Shown here in pieces: positions 53,526-64,000 of a stretch of 64,000 bases of DNA (positions within the stretch are counted from its first letter, which is position 1; each line of letters starts with the position of its first letter). A program made the position numbers and the translations under genes. The notes under the pieces are model-generated. The model made no database searches, was not told the origin of the DNA, and saw nothing but the letters and a program-made list of their open reading frames with translations. Origin of the DNA: Billgrantia saliphila (GTDB lineage Bacteria > Pseudomonadota > Gammaproteobacteria > Pseudomonadales > Halomonadaceae); the NCBI RefSeq assembly GCF_002930105.1, contig NZ_PJRN01000011.1, positions 1 through 64,000 of the forward strand, in the 5' to 3' direction.

Positions 53526-53661
53526 GCGGTTTCCTCGTAACGAGAGCGAAGAACGGTAACGAAAGCGGAGGACCATGCTGCCACGGGCGCCTGTTCGGTT
53601 CTAACCCCACTTGGCACTCTGCTAGCATGAGGGGCAAGGCTCGACCACAGCGGAGGATGCC

Positions 53662-54255
53662 ATGACCCAGTCGGCACATGACGATCAAGATTTCAGGGCG
53701 CTGATGGGAGATGTGAAGCCGCTGCGCAGAAGCGACAATCGAGCCAATCCGGGACCGCACCGCCGCCATCCCACCGAAGCTCAATTGGCCAGGCGCGAGA
53801 GCGCTCAGGCGGAACTCGCCCAGGACAGCTTCCTGTCGGACGATTTCGTCGAACTGCTGCCGCCGTTCGATCCCATTGAATATCGGCGCGACGGCATCCA
53901 GCAGGGCGTGGTCGACCGCCTGCGGCATGGTGGCTATCCGGCCCAAACGCGCCTGCATCTGCTGCGCCGTCCCCTGGCGGAGTGCCGCCGCGTACTGCCG
54001 TCCTTCATTCGCGACGCCTATGCTCACGACCTGCGTTCCGTGCTTATCGTGCACGGCCGCGGCCAGGAGATCGACAGCCCCGCCAATGTCCTTCGCTCCT
54101 ACCTGGCCAAGTGGCTGATCCAGTTCGATGAGGTGCAGGCCTATGTCTCGGCTCAGCAGGCCGATGGCGGTCTTGGGGCCACCTGGGTGATGCTGCGCAA
54201 GAGCGAGCGGGCAAGGGCGGAGAACCGCGAGCGCCAGCAGAAGCGTCGCGGCTGA
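53662..54255 (+). CDS. Smr domain DNA endonuclease-like protein (SmrA type)
   Basis: A 197-residue protein. An acidic and basic N-terminal half precedes a C-terminal Smr (MutS2-C) domain of about 90 residues with the HGRG loop (LIVHGRGQEIDSP). The usual LDLHG-type motif at the domain entrance reads RLHLLRRPLAECR, so the conserved Asp and His are shifted or lost. Smr domains nick DNA or cleave RNA. The C-terminal tail is basic (RAENRERQQKRRG). Single gene with a hairpin after the stop. Confidence 0.82.
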   Translation: MTQSAHDDQDFRALMGDVKPLRRSDNRANPGPHRRHPTEAQLARRESAQAELAQDSFLSDDFVELLPPFDPIEYRRDGIQQGVVDRLRHGGYPAQTRLHLLRRPLAECRRVLPSFIRDAYAHDLRSVLIVHGRGQEIDSPANVLRSYLAKWLIQFDEVQAYVSAQQADGGLGATWVMLRKSERARAENRERQQKRRG

Positions 54256-54271
54256 TGCCGCTCGCAACGCA

Positions 54272-54296
54272 TCAAGCCGGCCTGGGGCCGGCTTGA
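54272..54296. terminator. Hairpin after the smrA-like gene
   Basis: An 11-bp perfect stem TCAAGCCGGCC / GGCCGGCTTGA (54272-54282 with 54286-54296) with a three-base loop. There is no T-run. It lies between convergent genes. Confidence 0.6.
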
Positions 54297-54347
54297 CGGT
54301 AAAGCGATCTCGCTGAGATAGCGAAGATCAGTAGTGTTACGAGCGTC

Positions 54348-54884
54348 TCAGACCAGCGCCGGTTCTGCCCGCTTCACAGCTTCCCGCAGACGATGGCGGA
54401 ACAGCGGCTCCCGTTCATCGACGGCAGGCTGATAGGCGCGGCTGAAGGCGTTGAGCGCACGCAGCGCATCCTCGAGCCACTGGTCCTCGCGTAGCGACAG
54501 GGCATCGAAACCGCAGCGGGTGAGGAAGAAGACCTGGTCGACCAGTACGTCGCCGATGGCGCGAATCTCGCCATCGAAGCCATAGCGTTCACGCAGCAGG
54601 CGCGCCAGGCTGTAGCCGCGCCCGTCGGTGAACTTGGGGAAGTCGATGGCGATCACCGGTGCGGCCATCAATTCCTCGGCCAGCGCCGACGTCAGCTCGG
54701 TATCGCTCGACAGCCACGGAGCCAGGTCGCCGCTTCCTTCCCGTTCCTGCTGCCAGCGCGCCAGCGGCACGATGGCGGGGGAGCCGGGCAGCGCCGCGTC
54801 TTCATCGCGGACCAACACCCAGCGGTCCTCGGCTGGCTGGCCGCCGCGAATGAAGGGGCGTACGGAAGTGTCTTGATCAGGCAT
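54348..54884 (-). CDS. DUF934 protein, sulfite-reductase partner
   Basis: A 178-residue protein of the DUF934 family, recognised by IDFPKFTDGRGYSLARLLRE and the DQVFFLTRCGFDAL block. It always tends to follow nitrite/sulfite reductase genes, as here, with an 8-bp overlap with cysI. Its biochemical role is not established; an electron-transfer or maturation role for the reductase has been suggested by context. The start at 54884 is set by homology with the MPDQDTSVRPFI N-terminus. Confidence 0.85.
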   Translation of the reverse strand: MPDQDTSVRPFIRGGQPAEDRWVLVRDEDAALPGSPAIVPLARWQQEREGSGDLAPWLSSDTELTSALAEELMAAPVIAIDFPKFTDGRGYSLARLLRERYGFDGEIRAIGDVLVDQVFFLTRCGFDALSLREDQWLEDALRALNAFSRAYQPAVDEREPLFRHRLREAVKRAEPALV

Positions 54885-56529
54885 ATACCTGCTCCTTGAA
54901 AGGCTTGAGGCCGATACGACGGTAGGTCTCGATGAAGGTTTCACCCTCGAAGCGCTGGCCGACATAGACCTGCAGCACCTTGTCGATGACCTCCGGAACG
55001 CTCTCGCGGTCGAACGAGGGGCCGAGAATCTTGCCCAGCGATGATTCGTTGCCCTGGGCGCCGCCGAGCGAGATCTGGTACCACTCCTCACCCTTCTTGT
55101 CGACACCGAGGATGCCGATATGACCGACATGGTGATGTCCGCAGGCGTTCATGCATCCGGAAATGTTGAGATCCAGCGGCCCCAGGTCATAGAGGAAGTC
55201 GAGATCCTCGAAGCGCTCCTGGATCGCCTGCGCGACCGGAATCGACTTGGCGTTGGCCAGGGCGCAATAGTCACCGCCGGGGCAGCAGATCAGATCGGCC
55301 AGGGTACCCACGGTGGGATTGGCCAGGCCAAGCTCCTCGAGCCGATGCCAAAGCGCCTCGAGCCGATCGAGCGGCACGTCGGCCAGCACCAGGTTCTGCT
55401 CATGGGTCACACGGATCTCGCCGTAGCTGTACTCGTCGGCCAGATCCGCGACCTGGTGCATCTGCTCCCAGGTGAGATCGCCGGGCGAGTGGCCGCGGCG
55501 CTTGAGCGCCAGCGTAACGGCCTTGTAGCCGGGTACCTTGTGCCCCTGCACGTTGTTGGTGACGAAGCGGGCAAAGGCACGGTTCTCGCCGCGCAAGCGC
55601 TCGAAGTCGGCAATCGCCTCCTCGCTGACGGGGCGGCGTTCGGGATCGACAAAGTGCGACTGCATCGCCTCGACGGCCTCGCTCGTCAGCGTCTGCGGCC
55701 CATCCTTGAGGTGTGTCCATTCGGCGTCGACACGCCGGCGGAACTCCTCGACGCCCAGCGCCTTGACCAGAATTTTGATGCGCGCCTTGAACTTGTTGTC
55801 GCGGCGCCCGAACTGGTTGTAGACCCGGACCAGGGCTTCGAGATAGGTCAGCAGGTGCTGCCAGGGTAGATCGTCGCGTACGATCTCACCGATCATCGGC
55901 GTGCGTCCGAGGCCACCGCCGGCCAGCACCCGCACGCGTACCTCGCCCTCGTCGTCGCGCCACAGGCGCAGACCCACGTCATGCACCTGAATCGCTGCAC
56001 GATCCTCGGCGGCGCCGGTCACAGCGATCTTGAACTTGCGCGGCAGGTAGGTGAACTCGGGGTGGAAAGTGGACCATTGACGAATCAACTCGCACCAGGG
56101 TCGCGGATCGACCTCTTCATCCTCGGCAACGCCGGCGAACTGGTCGGTGGAGGTATTGCGGATGTCGTTGCCGCTGGTCTGGATCGCGTGCATCTGCACG
56201 CTGGCCAGCTCGGCCAGCATGTCCGGCACCGTTTCCAGCTTCGGCCAGTTGAGCTGTAGATTGGTGCGCGTGGTGAAGTGGCCATAGCCACGATCGTAGT
56301 CGCGAGCCAGATCACCCAGCTTGCGCAGCTGATAGGACGCGAGCATGCCGTAAGGAATGGCGATGCGCAGCATCGGCGCGTGCCGCTGGACATAGAGCCC
56401 GTTCTGCACGCGCAGCGGCAGAAACTCCTCGTCGCTGATGCGCCCGGCCAGATAGCGATTCATCTGGTCGCGAAACTGGGCGACGCGTTCATTGACCAGG
56501 GTCTGATCATGGGTGTCGTAGCGATACAT
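54877..56529 (-). CDS. cysI: Sulfite (nitrite/sulfite) reductase hemoprotein
   Basis: A 550-residue siroheme/4Fe-4S reductase. Residues GHFTTRTNLQLNWPK line the siroheme pocket, and the cluster cysteines lie in CCPGGDYCALANAKS and SGCMNACGHHHVGHIG. It reduces sulfite to sulfide for cysteine or homocysteine synthesis (MetY at 9596 uses sulfide). No CysJ flavoprotein is adjacent, so it likely takes electrons from ferredoxin or another donor. The 5' region is AT-rich with an inverted repeat. Confidence 0.9.
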   Translation of the reverse strand: MYRYDTHDQTLVNERVAQFRDQMNRYLAGRISDEEFLPLRVQNGLYVQRHAPMLRIAIPYGMLASYQLRKLGDLARDYDRGYGHFTTRTNLQLNWPKLETVPDMLAELASVQMHAIQTSGNDIRNTSTDQFAGVAEDEEVDPRPWCELIRQWSTFHPEFTYLPRKFKIAVTGAAEDRAAIQVHDVGLRLWRDDEGEVRVRVLAGGGLGRTPMIGEIVRDDLPWQHLLTYLEALVRVYNQFGRRDNKFKARIKILVKALGVEEFRRRVDAEWTHLKDGPQTLTSEAVEAMQSHFVDPERRPVSEEAIADFERLRGENRAFARFVTNNVQGHKVPGYKAVTLALKRRGHSPGDLTWEQMHQVADLADEYSYGEIRVTHEQNLVLADVPLDRLEALWHRLEELGLANPTVGTLADLICCPGGDYCALANAKSIPVAQAIQERFEDLDFLYDLGPLDLNISGCMNACGHHHVGHIGILGVDKKGEEWYQISLGGAQGNESSLGKILGPSFDRESVPEVIDKVLQVYVGQRFEGETFIETYRRIGLKPFKEQVYA

Positions 56530-56591
56530 TCAGCCGGTCCTGCTGCTAGGGGAATGGCGAAGCGTCAGAAGGCACCTTAACGCTTCGAGCA

Positions 56592-56610
56592 TTATTCTAT
56601 GAAAGAATAA
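56592..56610. promoter_or_regulatory. AT-rich inverted repeat upstream of cysI
   Basis: TTATTCT-N5-AGAATAA (56592-56598 with 56604-56610), inside a strikingly AT-rich stretch (56590-56645) about 63-81 bp upstream of the cysI start. LysR-type regulators such as CysB bind AT-rich sites upstream of sulfur genes, so this is a candidate activator site. Inference. Confidence 0.4.
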
Positions 56611-56664
56611 ATATTCATATTTTTTATACGAAAAGACATATAAGGCGTCAAGCCCATCATCTCG

Positions 56665-57993
56665 CTAGACCTGAAGCTGCAGCCACTGCCGCCGCTGCCA
56701 GATCAGCGCGAACCATGCCGAGTTGAGAGCCCGATAGCCAAGCTGCACCCACCAGATGCCCACCAGTCCATGACCGAGCTTCACCCCGACCCACCAGGCG
56801 AGTGGCAGGAACACCAGCCACTGCAGGGTCAGTGTCGTGGTCATCACGGTGCGATTGGCACCCGCACCGAGCAGGGCCTGACCCAGTACCAGGGCAGCGG
56901 CATCGAGCACGATCATGACGGCGGTCAATTGCAGCGGCAGCCGGGCGAAGGCTATCAGGTTCGGGTCATGCAGGAACAGCCCCAGCACCTGATTGGGCAG
57001 CAGCGTCATGGGGAGCGCCAGCACCGCCAGGCAGAGCCAGGCCAAGCGCACCACGTCCCAGCCCCAGCGGTGGGCTTCCCCGTGTGCCTGCCGGCCGAGC
57101 GACTGACCCACCAGGCTCATGGCGGCCATGCCGAGGCCGACGCCGGGTAGAATCAATAGTAGCGAGAGGTTGACCAGTACGTGACCCACCGCGACGCTGG
57201 CGGTATCAATCTGTCCCAGAATCCAGAACAGCGCTGCATAACCGGCGGCGAACCAGAGCTGCTGGAAGGAGTGGGGGGTGGCCAACCGTAGCGTCGCGGC
57301 AAGAGTCGCCCGGCGCGGAAGGGCTGCCAGGAACCCGCTGGGCACGGCATGGCGAACGCTGATCCGGGCCCATAGCAGCAGGCCGGCGAACAGCGAGAGG
57401 CTGGTACCGGCGCCAGCACCGGCGGCCCCCATCGTGGGCAGCCCCAGGTAGCCGAATATCAGACAGATACTCGTCACCACGTTGATGGCATGCATCAACA
57501 GCATGATGCGCAGGTAGTGACCGCTCTGTTGGATACCGTTCCAGTAGCCGCGAAAGCAGAAGATCATCGCTACGGCAGCCAGCGACAGCACCCGCCAGCG
57601 AAAGTAGTTCACCGCCTGGGCATTGACGTCCACCGTCGAGTTGATCAGTCCCAGCAGCGACGGCGCCTGCCATAGGCATAGCAGCGTGACCGGCAGCGAT
57701 ACCAGCAGGGCGATCGCCAGCCCGGCATTGAGCGGCATCGCGCGTAGATGCCAGACCTGCTCGCCGTGGCGTCGGGCGGTCTGCGCCTGAACGCCGGAGG
57801 AGAGTCCGAATACCAGCGCAGTGACCAGAAACATGGCGTAGCCGCCGACACCTACGCCGGCCAGGGGGACCTCGCCGAGCGAGCCGACCAGTGCGGCGTC
57901 GATCAGATTGATCAGGCTCTGGGTCACCATGGCCGCGATGATCGGCACGGCAAGGCGCAGGATTCTCTGGCGGCGGATCGAGTCGGGCAGCAT
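56665..57993 (-). CDS. MATE family efflux transporter
   Basis: A 442-residue transporter with about twelve transmembrane segments in two related halves, of the DinF/NorM-type MATE superfamily. The N-terminal IIAAMVTQSLINLIDAALVG and LAGVGVGGYAMFLVTALV segments are characteristic. It would export drugs or cationic metabolites using a Na+ or H+ gradient. It lies 68 bp downstream of metH on the same strand. Confidence 0.88.
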   Translation of the reverse strand: MLPDSIRRQRILRLAVPIIAAMVTQSLINLIDAALVGSLGEVPLAGVGVGGYAMFLVTALVFGLSSGVQAQTARRHGEQVWHLRAMPLNAGLAIALLVSLPVTLLCLWQAPSLLGLINSTVDVNAQAVNYFRWRVLSLAAVAMIFCFRGYWNGIQQSGHYLRIMLLMHAINVVTSICLIFGYLGLPTMGAAGAGAGTSLSLFAGLLLWARISVRHAVPSGFLAALPRRATLAATLRLATPHSFQQLWFAAGYAALFWILGQIDTASVAVGHVLVNLSLLLILPGVGLGMAAMSLVGQSLGRQAHGEAHRWGWDVVRLAWLCLAVLALPMTLLPNQVLGLFLHDPNLIAFARLPLQLTAVMIVLDAAALVLGQALLGAGANRTVMTTTLTLQWLVFLPLAWWVGVKLGHGLVGIWWVQLGYRALNSAWFALIWQRRQWLQLQV

Positions 57994-58061
57994 CCGTCAG
58001 GTTTCACATGGGAAAGGAAGCCCGCGCCAGCGGCACGGGCGGTCGCGCCTGGACAAGCGAG

Positions 58062-61775
<3,714 letters not shown>

Positions 61776-62016
61776 GGGTCGGGTCGGTCTCCAGCGAAGT
61801 CACGTCCAGGGTATAACCGCAGCGGCGCCTTGTGGCATCTTATTCGGGCGGTCGTTTGGACCGTCCATGGTAGCAAAAGCAAGCGCTTGAGGGCAGGGGC
61901 GATCAAAAACCGACCAAAACAGTCGGGATTGTCTCGCGCCACGGATTTGCTTACCATGTTGGCATGTCACTTATGGCCATGCCCGGCGGGGCGGCGGCCC
62001 GACCAGCGAGAACACC

Positions 62017-62607
62017 ATGAGCGAGATCATCCGGATTACCGACAGCGCCCAGGATTACCTTGCCGAGCTGCTCGAGAAGCAGAACGTCGAAGGTATCGCG
62101 GTGCGCATCTTCATTACCCAGCCCGGCACGCCCTATGCCGAGACCTGCCTGGCCTACTGCCGGCCCGGCGAAGAAGAACCGAGCGACGAGAAGCTGGAGC
62201 TGGAGAAGATCGCCGTCTTCGTCGACAAGCACAGCATTCCCTTCCTCGAGGAGGCGGTCGTCGACTTCAATGCCGACCGTATGGGGGGGCAGCTCACCAT
62301 CAAGGCGCCCAATGCCAAGATGCCCAAGGTCAACGCCGACAGTCCGATCGAGGATCGTGTCAACTATATCCTCTACAGTGAGATCAACCCCGGTCTTGCA
62401 GCCCATGGCGGCGAAATCAAGCTGGTCGAGCTGACCGAGGATCAGGTGGCGATACTGGCGTTCGGCGGCGGCTGCCAGGGCTGTGCGGCGGTCGACCTCA
62501 CGCTAAAGGAAGGGGTTGAGAAAACCTTGATGGAACGTATCCCCGAGTTGGCGGGCATTCGCGACGTGACCGATCACACCGACACCACCAACGCCTATTA
62601 TCGCTGA
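62017..62607 (+). CDS. nfuA: Fe-S biogenesis protein NfuA
   Basis: A 196-residue Fe-S carrier. An N-terminal degenerate A-type domain ([20 protein letters not shown]) is followed by the Nfu domain with the cluster-binding CxxC in [18 protein letters not shown]. NfuA delivers 4Fe-4S clusters to target enzymes, especially under oxidative or iron stress. A possible weak promoter (TTGCTT 61947-61952, TTATGG 61971-61976) lies upstream. Monocistronic, ended by a long hairpin. Confidence 0.93.
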   Translation: MSEIIRITDSAQDYLAELLEKQNVEGIAVRIFITQPGTPYAETCLAYCRPGEEEPSDEKLELEKIAVFVDKHSIPFLEEAVVDFNADRMGGQLTIKAPNAKMPKVNADSPIEDRVNYILYSEINPGLAAHGGEIKLVELTEDQVAILAFGGGCQGCAAVDLTLKEGVEKTLMERIPELAGIRDVTDHTDTTNAYYR

Positions 62608-62620
62608 TTGCTGATGGGCC

Positions 62621-62658
62621 GCGAGCCCGCTCGCCGCGACAGCGGCGAGCGGGCTCGC
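62621..62658. terminator. 17-bp perfect hairpin terminator between nfuA and the KfrA-like gene
   Basis: GCGAGCCCGCTCGCCGC (62621-62637) pairs perfectly with its complement at 62642-62658 around GACA. It ends one base before the KfrA-like stop codon, so it can serve both convergent genes, though no long T-run follows. Confidence 0.75.
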
Positions 62659-62659
62659 T

Positions 62660-63703
62660 TCAGCGATGATCTTCTGAGGACTCCAGTTCGGAGTCCTCCC
62701 TCGTTCTGGTCCCCTCTTCGGCGCGACGTACCGTCCGTGCCTCGTCCTCCGTCATCCAAGTGCGGCGCAACAGCTCCGATTCGAGCGTACGCAGACGGGC
62801 GGCCTGCTCGTCGAGATGACGTTTCTGATCCTCGATACGCGCCTGCAGCAACGACTGCTCGTGACGCAAAGTGTCGATGCGCTCCTCGGCGCGGCTTCGG
62901 GCCCACTGGGTCTCGCGATGCTGCTTTTCCTCCCGAGCCAGCGCGTTCTGAGTCTCGCGCAACTGGAGCTGCATGTTTTCCTGACGTTTCTCCGACTGCT
63001 GCAAGGTCGCGGCATGGCGTTTCTCCGCCGACAAGCGCTCTTGTCGCGCCTCGTCGAGCAGCCCCATGAGTCGCGCCTCGGCGGCTTCATGGCGCTGCTC
63101 CTCCTGGTTGAGTCGCGCCAAGTGCTGGGCATCGCGTTCTGCCAGCGCCTGGTGATGTGCCTGGGCCTGCTGCTCGCTCTCCTTCTGCAACTTGTCGAGC
63201 TGCTGCAGGCTACGAGCCAGGCGCTCCTCGAACTGGCGCGAGCGCTCTAGAGCCTGGTCGCGCTCGCTTTCGACCCGGGCCAGCGCCGCACTGCGCGATT
63301 CCAGGCGTTGTTCGGTGCCCGCCAGGTGGGCGGAAAGGGCGGCTTCACGTTGTTCCGCATCCTCGACCTGACGCTGGGCCTCCTGCATGGCGGCCTGAGC
63401 CTCGGCGACGCGACGATCGGCCTCTTCGCGGTAGCCGGCCAACGTCTCGGCGGCCGACTCCCGAGCCCGCTGCCAGAGGCCTTCCGCCAGTTGCAGCACC
63501 GGCTCGGGCATCGCCTGGGATGCGGGAAGGTCGCGGTTGCGCTCGCGCTGGCAGCGCCACTCTCTCAGGTGGTCGCTGATAGTGGTGAAGCTGCCGGTCC
63601 CCAGTATCTCGCGAATTTTCTGAACGCTGGGCGCTTCCCCCTTGGCCAGCAGGGCATCGATAGCCCGCTGGACATCCTCGTACTGCACACCGCTGCGTGC
63701 CAT
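62660..63703 (-). CDS. KfrA-like coiled-coil DNA-binding protein
   Basis: A 347-residue protein. The N-terminal domain (about 1-55, VQYEDVQRAIDALLAKG and VQKIREILGTGSFTTISDHL) is a KfrA_N-type helix-turn-helix. About residues 70-325 form one long alpha-helical coiled coil, extremely rich in Glu, Gln, Arg and Ala with few breaks; the tail is charged. Plasmid KfrA proteins bind and repress their own promoter and can form nucleoid-like filaments. This gene is on an apparently chromosomal segment. AAGGAG precedes the ATG at 63703. The predicted promoter 130-160 bp upstream lies inside palindromes. Confidence 0.83.
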   Translation of the reverse strand: MARSGVQYEDVQRAIDALLAKGEAPSVQKIREILGTGSFTTISDHLREWRCQRERNRDLPASQAMPEPVLQLAEGLWQRARESAAETLAGYREEADRRVAEAQAAMQEAQRQVEDAEQREAALSAHLAGTEQRLESRSAALARVESERDQALERSRQFEERLARSLQQLDKLQKESEQQAQAHHQALAERDAQHLARLNQEEQRHEAAEARLMGLLDEARQERLSAEKRHAATLQQSEKRQENMQLQLRETQNALAREEKQHRETQWARSRAEERIDTLRHEQSLLQARIEDQKRHLDEQAARLRTLESELLRRTWMTEDEARTVRRAEEGTRTREDSELESSEDHR

Positions 63704-63829
63704 GACGGTCTCCTTGGGTGATGTGGCGGCTGCTCCTTGCATCACGCGGCAGGCGTCGCTTGTTGTTCCTGTTCCATGCGCCCCGCCGACTTGCCAAGGA
63801 TAGCGGCTTTCGGAGAACGGCGAAAGGAA

Positions 63830-63863
63830 ATTACATTATATGTAATTACGTAATACATGTAAC
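63830..63863 (-). promoter_or_regulatory. Promoter of the KfrA-like gene embedded in overlapping palindromes
   Basis: On the minus strand GTTACA (63858-63863) and a consensus TATAAT (63835-63840) are separated by 17 bp. The same 34 bp contain ATTACAT-TAT-ATGTAAT (63830-63846), ATTACGTAAT (63845-63854) and TACATGTA (63854-63861), all built from TTAC/GTAA half-sites. A protein bound here would block RNA polymerase directly, which fits autorepression by the KfrA-like product. Confidence 0.65.
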
Positions 63864-63876
63864 GCAACAGGCCAAT

Positions 63877-63909
63877 AATTCAAGATTACCCGTCTTATCT
63901 TGAATTTTT
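63877..63909. repeat. AT-rich inverted repeat upstream of the right-edge gene
   Basis: AATTCAAGAT (63877-63886) pairs perfectly with ATCTTGAATT (63897-63906) across a 10-base spacer, and a short T-run follows. It could be an operator for the divergent gene beginning near 63958 or a terminator-like hairpin; no + strand gene precedes it in this gap. Confidence 0.4.
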
Positions 63910-63957
63910 CCGCCTACGCCTCGACACTGAGACGAGCAGCTAGAGCAGAGGGCGACG

Positions 63958-64000
63958 GTGACAGACAGCATGGCGGACGAAAGCAATACGGCAATCGGCC
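63958..64000 (+). CDS. Possible gene start at the right edge (partial, unidentified)
   Basis: A GTG at 63958, or ATG at 63970 in the same frame, follows a purine-rich AGAGGG. About 14 codons are visible (VTDSMADESNTAIG) before the window ends. Too short to identify. If real, it is divergent from the KfrA-like gene and shares its control region. Confidence 0.35.
   Translation, partial: MTDSMADESNTAIG

Noticed and set aside
61776..62016. Possible cobalamin or SAM riboswitch upstream of metH
   Set aside because: No B12-box or SAM-riboswitch core is visible in the 241-bp gap. Absence of evidence by eye is weak; covariance-model search would decide.

Overview
This is a high-GC bacterial chromosome segment with core and housekeeping gene content. 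NhaD, NhaP2/CvrA, a TAXI-type TRAP system, Tus relay proteins, AcpH, YhhQ and the cysI-DUF934 pair point to a gammaproteobacterium, most likely a halophile or haloalkaliphile of the Halomonadaceae. That placement is inference from gene content; no rRNA is present. I see no insertion sequence, prophage, CRISPR array or plasmid backbone.

Layout. 1-413: the 3' end of etfA followed by a 253-bp tandem, out-of-frame duplicate of its tail. 491-7490 (minus): an acyl-CoA catabolic cluster (two acyl-CoA dehydrogenases resembling PimC/PimD and an enoyl-CoA hydratase with a decayed dehydrogenase half) transcribed with a TAXI-TRAP transporter. 7748-10870: a SulP permease divergent from metY. 11073-18227: chemoreceptor, FAD oxidoreductase, RarD exporter, omega-amidase, RsuA and a membrane diguanylate cyclase. 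18404-24018: the complete yejABEF peptide importer. 24126-29087: mltD and gloB, divergent from a methyltransferase-rnhA-dnaQ-nudC run. 29153-33286: SCP2 protein, SohB, an ArsR-type regulator and prpE. 33368-38116: yhhQ with a riboswitch-like leader, ybfF, an orphan NMT1-like binding protein and a K+/H+ antiporter. 38401-40751: a 28-residue membrane peptide, a small membrane protein, nhaD and tRNA-Ser(UGA). 40828-44160: Nudix, YccA-like, tusDCBE and acpH. 44176-46923 (minus): moaB-moeA with a DUF1244 gene, and a cupin regulator. 47002-50790: a deacetylase-like protein divergent from a Pat-type lysine acetyltransferase. 50836-57993: pdxH, the arsC-wrbA-DUF2069 run, smrA, cysI-DUF934 and a MATE exporter. 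58062-63703: metH, nfuA and a KfrA-like coiled-coil DNA-binding protein, followed at the right edge by the first codons of another gene.

How the genes fit together. Sulfur metabolism recurs: sulfate-type uptake, sulfite reduction, homocysteine formation by MetY, methylation by MetH, tRNA thiolation by Tus proteins and Fe-S delivery by NfuA. Cation homeostasis is represented by NhaD and NhaP2. Acyl-CoA metabolism is represented by etfA, the pim-like cluster, PrpE and the acetyltransferase/deacetylase pair, which may act on acyl-CoA synthetases.

No wholly new system is established. The strongest candidates for follow-up are the KfrA-like gene whose predicted promoter lies inside a cluster of overlapping palindromes (63830-63863), the preQ1-I-like leader of yhhQ (33434-33488), the pseudo-multifunctional enoyl-CoA hydratase (2810-4231), the divergent acetyltransferase/deacetylase pair (47002-50790), the tandem repeat upstream of nhaD (40580-40600), and the unannotated membrane peptide (38401-38487).
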